Notes: generated by a model from the letters alone, not told the origin. A stretch of 64,000 bases of DNA from Streptococcus uberis (GCF_900475595.1 NZ_LS483397.1:1583001-1647000); one strand, 5' to 3'; positions 45,141 through 55,891 are shown, counted from the first letter of the stretch. Program-made: numbers and translations.

Positions 45141-46524
45141 TTTCAAGTCTTTGCAAAGATTTTTGAAGTTGCTTATCCAACTCTTTTTTAATGGCTTTTT
45201 CAGGAGCATAATGCTTTTCCCAGTTAGCCGGTTTAAGAATCTTATGTGTTACGGGATCGAAGTGGGCTTTCCCATCAGGAAATAATTTTCCCATATTCGC
45301 CTCATGTACAGTCTCAAAAATAGGTTGAGGATCAACACCCATAAGGACAAATGAACCATAAGTGAAATAGAGCAAATCTGTTAAGGCATCTACCTGTCCC
45401 ACCAATGGCGATTCAGAATATTCTTTAGATTGAACCTTAATAGCCGCACGATCGATGGCTGAGTGCATATCTAAAAGTGACTGGGTGAATTGATTTTTGT
45501 CCCCTTGACTAGCAGCAAATAAAAATTCGACCAGTTCTTCCACTTTGAAATCTGCTCGATGTCCAGCATCTTTAAGCGTGTAACTCTTTGGTGTCTCAAT
45601 GGTATCACCATCCATAACACGGTGAAAGTCTTTAACTTTGTTGAAATTCTCATCGCGACTTTTAAAACTCTTCTCAACATCTAAATGAATAAGACCGTAG
45701 TGGGCAAGAGCTTTTGAGATACCACCATTATTATTGGAAGCTGTAATAAAATGGGCATCAGCCTTAAGGAGCTCGTCAGCATTGCCCATGGCAACGCCAA
45801 CTCCTACTCCTCTTAACATTTCAATATCATTATCCGAATCCCCAAATGCCATAACTTCCGATAATTCAAAGCCAAACATGGCACCCAGACGCTCAATCCC
45901 TTTTATTTTTGATTGACCAACGGATATTAAATCAATGGAATAGGGACTACTTCGAGTGATTTTAATGTGAGGAAATTTATCTTTTATTTCTTGGGTTTCC
46001 TCTGCCGATGCTACCATTACGATCTGATAAATAGGTTCTCGCATAATGGTTACCAAGTTATTAAAACTTTGTGGTTTCACACGTCGGATTAAATGTTTAA
46101 AACTACCTTCAACAGTTGTTACCATACTTTTAGGAACGATACTGGAAACAACTTGTCCAAATGAGCTTGTACCCATATCGATAATGCGAGAACCCGCAAG
46201 ACCTGATGCGGTTCCAAGTGATACTTCCTTTTTCTTATCACTGGCATAGCGAATGACTTTATAAATTAAGGATTTGGGTAATTGATTTTGATAGAGGATT
46301 TTATCTCTGGTCAGAATGTATTGACCATTGTAAGTAACCGCAAAATCTAAACCAAAATTTTCTAAAAAAGGTTGCACAAAAGCAGGACCTCGACCGGTAG
46401 CCAAGCCCACCAAGATACCTTGTTTTTTTAAACTTTGGATGGCCTTTTGCGTTGTCTTCTGAACGTTTTTACGATCATTTAGTAAGGTACCATCAATGTC
46501 AAAAAAGACTGCTTTAATTGTCAA
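45136..46524 (-). CDS. HAD-IIB (Cof) phosphatase fused to a MazG-like nucleotide pyrophosphohydrolase domain
   Basis: 462 residues. The N-terminal part (about 1-275) is a Cof-type HAD phosphatase: FFDIDGTLLND (Asp8, Asp10), TGRG and FGDSDNDIEML. The C-terminal part (about 290-460) is all-helical with EELVEFL followed after a gap by VDALTDLLYFTYG, the ExxE...xxxD pattern of the all-alpha NTP pyrophosphohydrolase (MazG/PRA-PH) fold. Both activities together suggest a house-cleaning enzyme that strips pyrophosphate and then phosphate from a nucleotide, but the substrate is unknown. Convergent with usp. Confidence 0.85.
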   Translation of the reverse strand: MTIKAVFFDIDGTLLNDRKNVQKTTQKAIQSLKKQGILVGLATGRGPAFVQPFLENFGLDFAVTYNGQYILTRDKILYQNQLPKSLIYKVIRYASDKKKEVSLGTASGLAGSRIIDMGTSSFGQVVSSIVPKSMVTTVEGSFKHLIRRVKPQSFNNLVTIMREPIYQIVMVASAEETQEIKDKFPHIKITRSSPYSIDLISVGQSKIKGIERLGAMFGFELSEVMAFGDSDNDIEMLRGVGVGVAMGNADELLKADAHFITASNNNGGISKALAHYGLIHLDVEKSFKSRDENFNKVKDFHRVMDGDTIETPKSYTLKDAGHRADFKVEELVEFLFAASQGDKNQFTQSLLDMHSAIDRAAIKVQSKEYSESPLVGQVDALTDLLYFTYGSFVLMGVDPQPIFETVHEANMGKLFPDGKAHFDPVTHKILKPANWEKHYAPEKAIKKELDKQLQKSLQRLEK

Positions 46525-46553
46525 AACCTTTAATACTCTCTTCTATATTATGA

Positions 46554-46559
46554 TAAAAT
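46554..46559 (+). promoter_or_regulatory. extended -10 promoter of the asparaginase gene
   Basis: TGaTAAAAT (TG at 46551-46552); weak -35. Confidence 0.5.
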
Positions 46560-46595
46560 AGATTATATCACAAATTTGAAAGAAGTATGACAATA

Positions 46596-47558
46596 ATGAA
46601 ACAAATTCTAGTCTTACACACAGGTGGAACGATTTCCATGCAATCCGACGCCAGTGGAAAAGTTTCTCCAAACCTCATCAATCCCATGACTCAAGTGGGA
46701 CTAGATCTTGAAAATATCCAATTAACCGTAATCGATTTTTTGAATCTTCCAAGCCCTCATATCGTTCCAAAACATATGCTCCAGATTTATCATAAAATCA
46801 AAGAGACGGCCATAGATTATGACGGCATTGTTATTACCCATGGAACAGACACCCTAGAAGAAACAGCCTATTTTTTAGATACCATGGAAATTCCTGATAT
46901 CCCAATTGTCATTACAGGAGCCATGCGAAGCGCCAACGAAGTGGGCAGTGACGGTATTTACAATTATCTCACGGCTTTGCGTGTAGCCAGCCATGACAAA
47001 TCTAAAGGGAAAGGTGTCTTAGTTGTCATGAACGATGAGATTCATGCTGCAAAATACGTCACCAAAACGCATACCACTAACATTTCAACCTTCCAAACAC
47101 CAACCCATGGGCCATTAGGAATTGTCATGAAAGACGATTTGCTCTTTTTTAAAACGGCAGAACCACGCGTTCGCTTTGATTTGCAAAGCATTTCTGGAAC
47201 AGTTCCAATCGTCAAAGCCTATGCCGGTATGGGGGATGGGAGTATTTTAAGTCTTCTTAGTCCCGATAACATCCAAGGACTGGTCATTGAAGCCCTCGGC
47301 GCTGGAAATATCCCACCATTAGCAACCCCTGAAGTTGAAAAACTTATAGCCTACGGCATCCCCGTTGTCCTTGTTTCCCGTTGCTTCAACGGTATCGCAG
47401 AACCCGTCTATGCTTATCAAGGAGGCGGAGCCATGCTCCATGATGCAGGCGTTATGTTTGTCAAAGAACTAAATGCCCCAAAAGCAAGGTTAAAACTCCT
47501 AATTGCCCTTAATGCTGGGCTAAAAGGCCAAACCCTAAAGGAGTATATTGAAGGTTAA
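46596..47558 (+). CDS. type I (cytoplasmic) L-asparaginase
   Basis: 320 residues. It hydrolyses asparagine to aspartate and ammonia. The first nucleophile motif is VLHTGGTISM, and the second is THGTDTLEETAYFLD. No signal peptide, so cytoplasmic. The ATG at 46596 is preferred because the weak AGAAG site lies ten bases upstream, whereas the ATG at 46587 is only one base from it. The final KEYIEG is present and the length is normal. Confidence 0.92.
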   Translation: MKQILVLHTGGTISMQSDASGKVSPNLINPMTQVGLDLENIQLTVIDFLNLPSPHIVPKHMLQIYHKIKETAIDYDGIVITHGTDTLEETAYFLDTMEIPDIPIVITGAMRSANEVGSDGIYNYLTALRVASHDKSKGKGVLVVMNDEIHAAKYVTKTHTTNISTFQTPTHGPLGIVMKDDLLFFKTAEPRVRFDLQSISGTVPIVKAYAGMGDGSILSLLSPDNIQGLVIEALGAGNIPPLATPEVEKLIAYGIPVVLVSRCFNGIAEPVYAYQGGGAMLHDAGVMFVKELNAPKARLKLLIALNAGLKGQTLKEYIEG

Positions 47559-47565
47559 CAAAATA

Positions 47566-47594
47566 TCCTAGCTAGTTCCCTAGCTAGGACTTTT
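47566..47594 (+). terminator. asparaginase terminator
   Basis: TCCTAGCTAG pairs with CTAGCTAGGA around TTCC, followed by CTTTT. Confidence 0.8.
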
Positions 47595-47596
47595 CA

Positions 47597-48514
47597 TTAT
47601 GGAAGAATATTGCCTGCGCTCCGATAGATGTCATACCATTCCTGACGGCTGAGTGTGACAGAATAAGCTTGAGCAATTTTCTTAAGTCGGTCAGGATTCA
47701 TAGAACCAACAATAGCTTGCATTTGAGCAGGATGTCTTAAAATCCATGCAATGATGATTGCTTCATTAGCGACCTGATAGCCTTGCGCTAAACGCTCGAT
47801 CGTTTCATTTAATTCTTGATAATCAGGATTACCAGTAAACAGTCCTTTTTCAAGATCAATTTGGAAAGGAGACCAAGCTTGAATGGTTAATCCATTCAAG
47901 CGACAATATTCAACAGTTCCATTATCACGGTCAATACCCGCCTGATTACGCATGTTAACATTAAGTCCTGCATCAAACATTGGTGTATGTGCAGGAGATA
48001 GTTGCATTTGATTAACCACTAATTTGTGATCAAGATAAGCATTCAATAATTCCATTTGATATCTGTTCTGATTGGAAACTCCAAAATGTTTTACCTTACC
48101 AGCTTTTTCCAGTTGTGTGAAAGCCTCAGCTACTTCTTCTGGCTCAACCAGAACATCTGGTCGGTGTAAGACAAGAAAATCCAAATAGTCTGTGTCAAGG
48201 CGTTGTAAAATACCATCAACAGATTCCATAATATGCTCTTTAGAAAAATCAAAGAACCCTTTTCGAATACCGCATTTTGATTGCAGAAGGTAATCCTCAC
48301 GTTTTAGCCCTAATTGCTTAGCTGCCTGACGGAATCTTATTTCAGATTCGCCGCCTCCATAGATGTCTGCATGATCAATAAAGGTAATTCCTGCTTCTAA
48401 TGCTGTTGCAAGGACTTTTTCAGCTTCAGATACCTCTAAAGCAGCCATTCTCATACAACCTAAGGCAATTCGAGAAGCCTGTATATCTGTCTGACCAATA
48501 GTTTGAAGTGTCAT
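47597..48514 (-). CDS. aldo/keto reductase family oxidoreductase
   Basis: 305-residue TIM-barrel NAD(P)H oxidoreductase. The catalytic Tyr is in DHADIYGGGESE, with Lys in LQSKCGIR and His in LHRPD. Like the YdhF branch. Substrate unknown. The ATG at 48512-48514 follows AAAGGAG; the ATG at 48538 lies upstream of that site. Convergent with the asparaginase gene. Confidence 0.9.
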   Translation of the reverse strand: MTLQTIGQTDIQASRIALGCMRMAALEVSEAEKVLATALEAGITFIDHADIYGGGESEIRFRQAAKQLGLKREDYLLQSKCGIRKGFFDFSKEHIMESVDGILQRLDTDYLDFLVLHRPDVLVEPEEVAEAFTQLEKAGKVKHFGVSNQNRYQMELLNAYLDHKLVVNQMQLSPAHTPMFDAGLNVNMRNQAGIDRDNGTVEYCRLNGLTIQAWSPFQIDLEKGLFTGNPDYQELNETIERLAQGYQVANEAIIIAWILRHPAQMQAIVGSMNPDRLKKIAQAYSVTLSRQEWYDIYRSAGNILP

Positions 48515-48619
48515 CTTATTCTCCTTTGAAATTATCATAAGATTATTATAGCATTTTTTGAAAACGATTTCCGTAAAAAGACTCTCTTTTCAATCTGAAA
48601 AACATCGGTAAACTAAGAC

Positions 48620-50635
48620 TTAATCAAAGTTTTGATGATCTCTTAAATGTTTCTGGACACATGCCCATCGAGAATCATCTTGCCAATTTTCTTGTCCAGT
48701 GATAAGAGTTGCCACTCGTCTTGCCTCTTCTAAAATTGGATAATCTTCCACTAAATCGGCTGTTTTAAATTCGGGAATACCGGATTGTCTGGTCCCAAAA
48801 ATTTCTCCTGATCCACGCATTTTCAAATCTGCTTCAGCTAATATAAAACCATCATTGGTGTTTGTCATAATTTTCATGCGCTCCTTGCCTGTTTCAGTCT
48901 TGGGATTTGCAACTAAAATAGCATAGGATTGTTTGTGACCACGTCCCACGCGTCCTCTTAATTGATGCAATTGACTTAGGCCAAAACGATCCGCATCCAT
49001 GATAAGCATAATGGTTGCATTTGGGACATTGACTCCAACCTCAATAACTGTCGTCGATACCAAGATATCAATCTGACCTTTTTTAAATGTCTGCATGATG
49101 GTATCTTTTTCTTCATTCTTCATTTTACCATGCATTAAGGCAATTCTTGCTTTTTCTTTAAAATAGGCTTTTAACTCTTGTTCTAAAGCGACAGCATTTT
49201 TTAAATCCAATGCCTCTGATTCCTCGATCAATGGTGAAATCACATAGACTTGGGCACCTTTTTCAATCTCTTGAGTCATCCAGTGCAAAACTGTATCCAA
49301 TTGCTGATGCTTAACCCATCGCGTAAGAATGGGCTTTCGTCCTGCTGGTAATTCATCGATAATTGATACATCCATCTCCCCATAAGCTGTTATGGCTAGT
49401 GTCCTAGGTATGGGAGTTGCTGTCATCATAAGGACATCGGGATTTTCGCCTTTTTCGCGAAAAATTCGGCGTTGTTTGACACCAAATCGGTGTTGCTCAT
49501 CAGTAATGACCAAACCAAGTTGATGGTATTGAACAGCATCTTGAATCAAAGCATGGGTTCCCACAATCATATCCACATTACCTTCAGCAATAGCTGATAA
49601 GGCAGCTCTTTTTTCTGCAACCTTCATCCCTGATTTTAAAATGGCAATTGACAATTCAGGAAAAAGCTCTTGCAAACTGGTGTAATGCTGTTCAGCTAAA
49701 ATCTCTGTTGGTACCATAAGTGCCGATTGATAGCCAGCAGTATAAGCAGCATACATGGCCAAGCTAGCAATAACTGTCTTTCCAGAACCGACATCACCTT
49801 GTAAGAGACGATTCATATGCTGACCTGAACTCATGTCTTTTAATATGTCTTGAAGACTCCTGTTTTGAGCATTTGTTAATGGGAAAGGTAAGCTCTTGAT
49901 TTTTTCAGATAAAAGATCCTTACTATAGGCCATTTTTAATCCAGCTGTTTCAGCTTTATTGGCATGTTTTAAAACTTGCAAATTCATTTGAAAATAGAAA
50001 AGTTCTTCAAATTTGATTCGCCTCAAAGCTTGTTTGTAGTCCCTTAAATCATTAGGAAAATGCATGGCTTTTATGGCTGCCTGCCTTGGCATCAGACGGT
50101 AGTTTTGGAGTAACTGTTGTGGTATATTTTCCGGAATCGTTTCAAGCAAACCTGTATCAAAGGCTGATTTTATGGCTTTAAGGAGTGACGATTGACTAAT
50201 ACCTTGTGCTACATGATAAACAGGTTGTAAATCATCCTCTACCGTTATTAACAATTTCATTCCCGTCAAACTGGCTTTTTTTTGATCCCATTTGCCAAAA
50301 ACAGCTATTTCTTGGTTTAAGGTAACTTTATCAGCCAAGTAAGGTTGATTAAAGAAATTCACAGCAATGACCAATTCCCCCTGTTTGACTTTGAAACTTA
50401 GTCTATTACGTTTGAATCCATAATATTGGACAGTAGCTGGTGTAACAACCATTCCTGTCACAACAGCTTTTTCACCATCTTGTAAATCAAATACGGATTT
50501 ACTCTTAAAATCCTCATAGCGAAAAGGGTAATAGAGTAAAAGATCTTCAATTGTAAAGATTCCTAGTTTTTGAAATTTTTCAGCTGATTTTGGGCCCAAA
50601 CCTTTTAGTTCTGAAATGGGTGACTGTAAGTGCAT
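48620..50635 (-). CDS. recG: ATP-dependent DNA helicase RecG
   Basis: 671 residues. It reverses stalled forks and branch-migrates Holliday junctions. The N-terminal wedge/OB domain (about 60-150) is followed by a superfamily 2 helicase core with Walker A GDVGSGKTVIA, the DEQH box, TATPIPRTLA and the C-terminal QLRGRVGRGHKQSY. The length is normal. It follows alr after a 62-base gap that has a perfect 12-bp hairpin. Confidence 0.97.
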   Translation of the reverse strand: MHLQSPISELKGLGPKSAEKFQKLGIFTIEDLLLYYPFRYEDFKSKSVFDLQDGEKAVVTGMVVTPATVQYYGFKRNRLSFKVKQGELVIAVNFFNQPYLADKVTLNQEIAVFGKWDQKKASLTGMKLLITVEDDLQPVYHVAQGISQSSLLKAIKSAFDTGLLETIPENIPQQLLQNYRLMPRQAAIKAMHFPNDLRDYKQALRRIKFEELFYFQMNLQVLKHANKAETAGLKMAYSKDLLSEKIKSLPFPLTNAQNRSLQDILKDMSSGQHMNRLLQGDVGSGKTVIASLAMYAAYTAGYQSALMVPTEILAEQHYTSLQELFPELSIAILKSGMKVAEKRAALSAIAEGNVDMIVGTHALIQDAVQYHQLGLVITDEQHRFGVKQRRIFREKGENPDVLMMTATPIPRTLAITAYGEMDVSIIDELPAGRKPILTRWVKHQQLDTVLHWMTQEIEKGAQVYVISPLIEESEALDLKNAVALEQELKAYFKEKARIALMHGKMKNEEKDTIMQTFKKGQIDILVSTTVIEVGVNVPNATIMLIMDADRFGLSQLHQLRGRVGRGHKQSYAILVANPKTETGKERMKIMTNTNDGFILAEADLKMRGSGEIFGTRQSGIPEFKTADLVEDYPILEEARRVATLITGQENWQDDSRWACVQKHLRDHQNFD

Positions 50636-50658
50636 GATCTTTTCCCCTAACCTTTTTA

Positions 50659-50687
50659 AAACTCTTGTATCTATTATACAAGAGTTT
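50659..50687 (-). terminator. hairpin between alr and recG
   Basis: AAACTCTTGTAT pairs perfectly with ATACAAGAGTTT around a 5-base loop. On the minus strand it is followed by only TTTT-AAAAA, so it may be a partial terminator or attenuator within the operon. Confidence 0.6.
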
Positions 50688-50697
50688 CTTTATATTT

Positions 50698-51804
50698 TCA
50701 GTTAATATAGTGTCTTGGAATGCGGTCGCTAAGGAGACAGAGGACTTCATAATTGATTGTTCCTCTTTTTTCAGCGATATCCGTTGCTGAAATCATTTGA
50801 TAACCCTCCTGACCAATTAAGGTCACTTCTTGTCCGATGTCAAAAGCTTTTGGTAAGCGAACTGTCAGTTGGTCCATTGAAACGCGACCAATAATTTCAC
50901 AAAGATGACCATCAATGATAACAGAATACCCTTGCATATCTCTAGTCCAACCGTCTGCATAACCAATTGGAAGAGTTCCTACATACTCTTCTGTTTTGGC
51001 AGTGTAAGTTGCACCATAACCTACCGTATCACCAGCCTTAATTTTCTTAATGTGAACCAATCGTGAACTTAATGAAAGGGCTGGCTTAAGGGGATAGGGC
51101 AAATTTAAGGTTTTTCCACTTGGATTTAAACCATAGATGACAATCCCTAAACGAACTGCATTAAAAATGGTATCACTGTGCCAGAGACTAGTAGCTGAGT
51201 TACTAGCGTGAACAAGTTCTGGCTTAATAGCTAAAGCATTCACCAAATCTGTAAAGAATGCTAATTGTTGATGAAATTTATCAGTATTTTCTTCATCTGC
51301 GGTTGCAAAATGTGTAAAAATACCATCTACATGCGCCCCACTCTTAGTAAGACCAGTAATTAATTGATTAGCTTCTTCTAGTGACCTTACTCCAATTCGT
51401 CCCATACCTGAATCAACCTTAACATGAACATGTAGTTGAGCTAAGTCTTTTTGACAAGCTTTGGCTGACTCTAACCATTCATTACTTGCAACCGTAATGG
51501 TGATGCCATGTTCAATGGCTAGCGGAATTTCATTGGCAAGGATAACTCCTAAAATGAGAATATCTTTTTCAATGCCAGCTTGTCTCAATTCCAAGGCTTC
51601 ATCTAAATTAGAAACACAAAAAGCATCAACTTCTTCATCCACAGCTTTTGCAACTTGTATAGCACCATGTCCATAGGCATTGGCTTTAACAACAGCAAAG
51701 GTTTTTGTGGTACTTGAAATATGTTCTTGAACTGCTTTAATATTATCTCTAATCACTTGTAAATCAACAGTTGCCACCGTTGGTCGATGTAAACTTGAAA
51801 TCAC
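50698..51804 (-). CDS. alr: alanine racemase
   Basis: 368 residues. A PLP enzyme that makes D-Ala for peptidoglycan. The PLP lysine is Lys40 in [13 protein letters not shown], and the catalytic Tyr is in [11 protein letters not shown]. Overlaps acpS by four bases. It supplies the D-Ala that the VanY-like enzyme at 24.5 kb removes, though the two are not linked in position. Confidence 0.97.
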   Translation of the reverse strand: MISSLHRPTVATVDLQVIRDNIKAVQEHISSTTKTFAVVKANAYGHGAIQVAKAVDEEVDAFCVSNLDEALELRQAGIEKDILILGVILANEIPLAIEHGITITVASNEWLESAKACQKDLAQLHVHVKVDSGMGRIGVRSLEEANQLITGLTKSGAHVDGIFTHFATADEENTDKFHQQLAFFTDLVNALAIKPELVHASNSATSLWHSDTIFNAVRLGIVIYGLNPSGKTLNLPYPLKPALSLSSRLVHIKKIKAGDTVGYGATYTAKTEEYVGTLPIGYADGWTRDMQGYSVIIDGHLCEIIGRVSMDQLTVRLPKAFDIGQEVTLIGQEGYQMISATDIAEKRGTINYEVLCLLSDRIPRHYIN

Positions 51805-52157
51805 TTTTCTTCCTCCAAAATCACACTACTTTGAACAAAATCACCACTATGAGAAATACTAATCCATGCCTTACCTGTAAATGGAGAACGGTTAATAAAG
51901 GGTTTCCCTTTTTCATCAGAAAGGACTTCAATGTCCTGAAAACTTAAGTTACCGATTCCAGTCCCCATTGCTTTTGCAAAAGCCTCCTTAGCAGACCATC
52001 TGCCAGCTAAGTAGGAGATTTGCCGTTTCCCCTTATAAGCTTCAAAAATGTCGAATTCCTTTTGAGTAAGGACTTTTTGTGCAAAACGTGGCTGTCGTTT
52101 ATAAGCCTTCTCTACGGCTGAGATTTCTTGTAAATCAATACCATGTCCAATAATCAT
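51801..52157 (-). CDS. acpS: holo-ACP synthase
   Basis: 118 residues. It transfers 4'-phosphopantetheine from CoA to Ser35 of AcpP. The start [12 protein letters not shown] holds the metal-binding Asp8, and [14 protein letters not shown] is the second motif. The ATG at 52155-52157 is chosen because it gives the family N-terminus; a longer frame adds 28 unrelated residues. The ribosome-binding site is weak. It lies 113 bases after secA, with a hairpin at 52212-52236 in the gap. Confidence 0.95.
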   Translation of the reverse strand: MIIGHGIDLQEISAVEKAYKRQPRFAQKVLTQKEFDIFEAYKGKRQISYLAGRWSAKEAFAKAMGTGIGNLSFQDIEVLSDEKGKPFINRSPFTGKAWISISHSGDFVQSSVILEEEK

Positions 52158-52211
52158 ACGATTACCCAAATTGTCTTTCTTATTTGCTGATGGTTTTGTC
52201 ATTAAACGCCA

Positions 52212-52236
52212 GAAGCCAAGACACAGTCTTAGCTTC
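52212..52236 (-). other. hairpin in the secA-acpS gap
   Basis: GAAGC-t-AAGAC pairs with GTCTT-g-GCTTC around TGT. It has no T-run, so it is not a standard terminator; possibly an mRNA 3' stabiliser or processing site for secA. Confidence 0.45.
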
Positions 52237-52270
52237 ATCACTATTTAAAATCATTGATTTTAGCATTTTT

Positions 52271-54799
52271 TTAAAATGCTTTTCGTCCATGACAATTTTT
52301 AAACTTCTTACCTGAACCACATGGACACAGGTCATTACGTTTGACATGTGAGTAATCTTGAGTTGAGCTTTCGCTAGATTGGTTAGATTGGGCAGCAATA
52401 TTTTGTGCAGCTGTGGTTCTAGCATTCGGAGAAACACGTTCACGTTCTTGTTCATGAATTTGTGCCTTCATCATTGTCCGTGTGACATCAAACTCAATAG
52501 CTCCTATCATGTCTTGGAACATTTTAAACCCTTCTGATTGGTATTCAACCACCGGATTGTTCTGAGCATAGCCACGAAGGCCAACAGAGTTACGCAATTG
52601 ATCCAAGGCATCAATATGTTCCGTCCATTTATTGTCTACAATCATAAGAATAAGCACTTTTTGGAATTCTAAAACAGCTTCTTGATCATGCAATTTAGAA
52701 ATCTGACTTTCGTAAATTGCCAATGCACGTTTATAGAGCTCTTCTTTGATTTGATCATCTTTTAGGGAACGTAAGTCCTTAGCTGAGATAGAGTCTTCCG
52801 GAACAATATTGGTTCTAGCAAATGCTACAATCGCATCAATAGCGTCATTACGATTGCTACGTGCATGAGCATCAACTGTTCGTTTAATAGTCCTTTTAAT
52901 CATGGCTTTGATTTCAGGGCCTAAATCTCGATTGGCTGTAATGACATCACGACGGTTAGCATAAATGATTTCCCTTTGCTCACGCATAACATCATCGTAT
53001 TGCAAGACTTGCTTACGGGTATCATAGTTGTTTCCTTCAACCCTTTTTTGAGCTGACTCAACTTGGCGCGCAAGCATACCTGACTTAATTACAGCATCTT
53101 CTTCCTCAAGACGCATTCTATCTAGAAAGGCCTTGATTCTGTCTGAACCAAAACGTCTCATGAGATCGTCTTCTAATGAAAGGTAAAATTGTGATTCACC
53201 TGGATCCCCTTGACGTCCGGCACGTCCACGCAACTGATTATCAATACGACGACTTTCATGACGTTCCGTACCAATAACACACAAACCTCCAAGTTCACGA
53301 ACACCTTCACCCAATTTGATGTCGGTACCACGACCAGCCATGTTGGTTGCAATGGTGACGGCTCCGCGTTGACCAGCATTCATGATAATTTGTGCCTCTT
53401 TAAAGTGGTTTTTAGCATTCAATACTTCATGAGGAACGCCAGCAGCCACAAGTTGTTTTGAAATGTAATCACTGGTTTCAACAGCTACTGTACCGACTAA
53501 GACGGGTTGCCCTTTCTCATGACGAGCTTTGACGTCCGCAATAACAGCTCTAAATTTAGACGCAAGTGTTGGGTAAAGTAAATCCGTGTGATCCAAACGA
53601 GCTACAGGTTTGTTGGTAGGGATTGGAATGATTCGCATGTTGTAAACTTCGCGGAATTCTTCTTCCTCTGTTTTTGCAGTACCAGTCATTCCTGCTAGTT
53701 TTTTGTACATGCGGAACATATTTTGATAAGTAATAGATGCGCTTGTTTTGGATTCTTCCTGAATGCTTACGCCTTCTTTGGCTTCAATGGCTTGGTGTAA
53801 ACCATCGGAGAAGCGACGTCCTTCCATGGTACGACCTGTAAATTGGTCGACAATCAAAATTTCACCATCTTCACTGACGACATAATCAATGTCTAAGAGC
53901 ATGATGTAGTTAGCTCTTAAAGCATTGTCTATGAAGTGGGTTAAAGCAACATTATCAATATCATAAAGGTTCTTAAGGTTAAAATAGCTTTCAGCTTTGT
54001 CAATTCCTGAATCACTCAAACCAATTGTCTTTGTCGGAACATCGATAATATAGTCATCTTTCTTCAAGGTTTTAACAAACATGTCAGCTCGGACATACAA
54101 TTGGTTCGTTTCAGAACTTACTGCTCCAGAAACAATCAAAGGTGTACGAGCCTCGTCGATTAATACCGAATCGACCTCGTCGACCAAAGCAAAGTTAAGA
54201 GGTCTTTGAACCATATCTTCTTGGCGAACAACCATATTATCACGTAAGTAGTCAAAGCCAACTTCCGAGTTAGTTGAATAAGTAATATCACATAAATAAG
54301 CCTCACGCTTTTCTGCAGGGGATTTGGCAGCTAAGTTAATACCTACAGAAAGCCCTAACCAACTATAGACTTCACCCATTTCAGTGGCATCACGTGTTGA
54401 TAGATATTCATTAACTGTGATAACATGAACCCCTTCACCTGCTAAGGCATTAAGGTAAACTGGCATGGTGGCTGTTAAAGTCTTTCCTTCACCTGTACGC
54501 ATTTCAGGGACGTCACCGTTATGGAGAACAACTCCCCCCATAATTTGGACACGATAAGGGTATAACCCCAAAACACGTCTAGAAGCCTCACGAACTACCG
54601 CAAATGCCTCAGGTAGCAAGTCTTCTAGAGTCTCTCCTTCTTGGTAACGTTTTTTAAATTCAGGAGTCTTTGCTTGTAACTCTTGGTCTGTCAAAGCTTC
54701 CATCTCATCAGCGTAAGCTTCAACTTTTTTTGCAATTTTTTCGAGTTTTCTAATTTCGCCTTTGTCATTTTCAATGACTTTGCGTAGAATATTTGCCAT
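52271..54799 (-). CDS. secA: protein translocase ATPase SecA
   Basis: 842 residues. It drives secretion through SecYEG. Walker [15 protein letters not shown] (about 101-114), [16 protein letters not shown], and the C-terminal zinc motif [14 protein letters not shown] are intact. This is the housekeeping SecA (SecA1 type). It has its own strong promoter and is first of a group with acpS, alr and recG. Confidence 0.98.
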   Translation of the reverse strand: MANILRKVIENDKGEIRKLEKIAKKVEAYADEMEALTDQELQAKTPEFKKRYQEGETLEDLLPEAFAVVREASRRVLGLYPYRVQIMGGVVLHNGDVPEMRTGEGKTLTATMPVYLNALAGEGVHVITVNEYLSTRDATEMGEVYSWLGLSVGINLAAKSPAEKREAYLCDITYSTNSEVGFDYLRDNMVVRQEDMVQRPLNFALVDEVDSVLIDEARTPLIVSGAVSSETNQLYVRADMFVKTLKKDDYIIDVPTKTIGLSDSGIDKAESYFNLKNLYDIDNVALTHFIDNALRANYIMLLDIDYVVSEDGEILIVDQFTGRTMEGRRFSDGLHQAIEAKEGVSIQEESKTSASITYQNMFRMYKKLAGMTGTAKTEEEEFREVYNMRIIPIPTNKPVARLDHTDLLYPTLASKFRAVIADVKARHEKGQPVLVGTVAVETSDYISKQLVAAGVPHEVLNAKNHFKEAQIIMNAGQRGAVTIATNMAGRGTDIKLGEGVRELGGLCVIGTERHESRRIDNQLRGRAGRQGDPGESQFYLSLEDDLMRRFGSDRIKAFLDRMRLEEEDAVIKSGMLARQVESAQKRVEGNNYDTRKQVLQYDDVMREQREIIYANRRDVITANRDLGPEIKAMIKRTIKRTVDAHARSNRNDAIDAIVAFARTNIVPEDSISAKDLRSLKDDQIKEELYKRALAIYESQISKLHDQEAVLEFQKVLILMIVDNKWTEHIDALDQLRNSVGLRGYAQNNPVVEYQSEGFKMFQDMIGAIEFDVTRTMMKAQIHEQERERVSPNARTTAAQNIAAQSNQSSESSTQDYSHVKRNDLCPCGSGKKFKNCHGRKAF

Positions 54800-54829
54800 T
54801 CTAATTCCTTTCGATCATCTTATCAATTC

Positions 54830-54858
54830 ATTTTAACATAATTAGCCTATCTGTACAA
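54830..54858 (-). promoter_or_regulatory. secA promoter
   Basis: -35 TTGTAC (54853-54858), 17-bp spacer, extended -10 TGtTAAAAT (hexamer 54830-54835), minus strand. Confidence 0.82.
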
Positions 54859-54871
54859 GAAATCCCGATAA

Positions 54872-54910
54872 AAGAAAAGAGAAAGGGTAGGCTTTTAAAA
54901 TCCCTTTCTC
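54872..54910 (-). terminator. manA terminator
   Basis: Minus strand GAGAAAGGG, loop, CCCTTTCTC, then a T-rich stretch. Confidence 0.85.
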
Positions 54911-54940
54911 TCGCTATTTGAACTTAGATTTAGAAGAAAA

Positions 54941-55891
54941 TTAAAGACTGTTTGGATGACTCACAATCATTTCTAATCGACCATCAAATGTCCAGGCTTT
55001 CACATCATTAGGAAGAATAAAATGCATGCCTTTTTTAATGTCATAAGCTTCAGAACCAACGGCCAAAGTCCCTTGACCATCTAAAACACTAATCAATAAA
55101 TAGGGTGCGGTCTGTTTCATGTCGACCAATCCCTCTGTCACCCATTTGTAAACGGTGAAGAAGGGATTTGAAACAAGACAAGTATTAAGAAGGTGGTCCG
55201 CCAGCGTTGTAGCTGGAACACTATTTTCAGGTTTACCAAGATTTAAGACATCAACAGATTGCTTAATATGTAAATCCCTCAAGTTTCCTTCTGCATCTTT
55301 ACGATCAAAATCATAAACACGATAAGTGGTATCACTAGATTGTTGGGTTTCCAATATCATAATACCTTTACCAATAGCATGCATGGTTCCGCTTGGAACA
55401 TAGAAGAAATCCCCTGCTTGAACTGGGACTTTTGTCAGTAAATTGTCCCAGTCACCGGCTTCTATCAAAGCCTTAAGCTCTTCCTTAGATTGCGCATTGT
55501 GTCCATAAATAATCTCTGAACCTGGCTCCGCGGAAATAATATACCAACACTCTGTCTTACCAAGCTCGCCTTCGTGTTCCATTCCATAAGCATCATCTGG
55601 ATGCACTTGAACACTAAGCCAGTCATTAGCATCTAAAATTTTTGTCAATAGCGGGAATACTTTTTCCTTAGGATTACCAAAATAAGCAGGATTTTCTGCG
55701 TAGACACGATCCAATTTCTGCCCCGCAAACTGACCATTTGAAATAGTTGAAACACCATTAGGATGAGCTGAAATTGCCCAATACTCACCAGTTGTTTCAG
55801 TTGGAATTTCATAATTGAAAACATCTCTTAATTTGGTGCCACCCCAAATTTTATCATGCATACAAGATTCTAGGAAAAACGGTTCTGCCAT
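54941..55891 (-). CDS. manA: mannose-6-phosphate isomerase, class I
   Basis: 316 residues, the short Gram-positive form. A zinc enzyme that interconverts mannose-6-P and fructose-6-P. The zinc-site motifs VQVHPDDAYG and GKTECWYI are clear, and YVPSGTMHAIGKG follows. It lets mannose imported by ManLMN enter glycolysis. It lies 25 bases after the phospho-beta-glucosidase gene, probably in the same transcript. Confidence 0.96.
   Translation of the reverse strand: MAEPFFLESCMHDKIWGGTKLRDVFNYEIPTETTGEYWAISAHPNGVSTISNGQFAGQKLDRVYAENPAYFGNPKEKVFPLLTKILDANDWLSVQVHPDDAYGMEHEGELGKTECWYIISAEPGSEIIYGHNAQSKEELKALIEAGDWDNLLTKVPVQAGDFFYVPSGTMHAIGKGIMILETQQSSDTTYRVYDFDRKDAEGNLRDLHIKQSVDVLNLGKPENSVPATTLADHLLNTCLVSNPFFTVYKWVTEGLVDMKQTAPYLLISVLDGQGTLAVGSEAYDIKKGMHFILPNDVKAWTFDGRLEMIVSHPNSL

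Noticed and set aside
52158..52241. 28-residue N-terminal extension of acpS
   Set aside because: It is unrelated to the family. The conserved N-terminus MIIGHGID begins at 52157.
52180..52270. Short peptide frame after secA
   Set aside because: It overlaps the hairpin, has no family pattern and no good ribosome-binding site.
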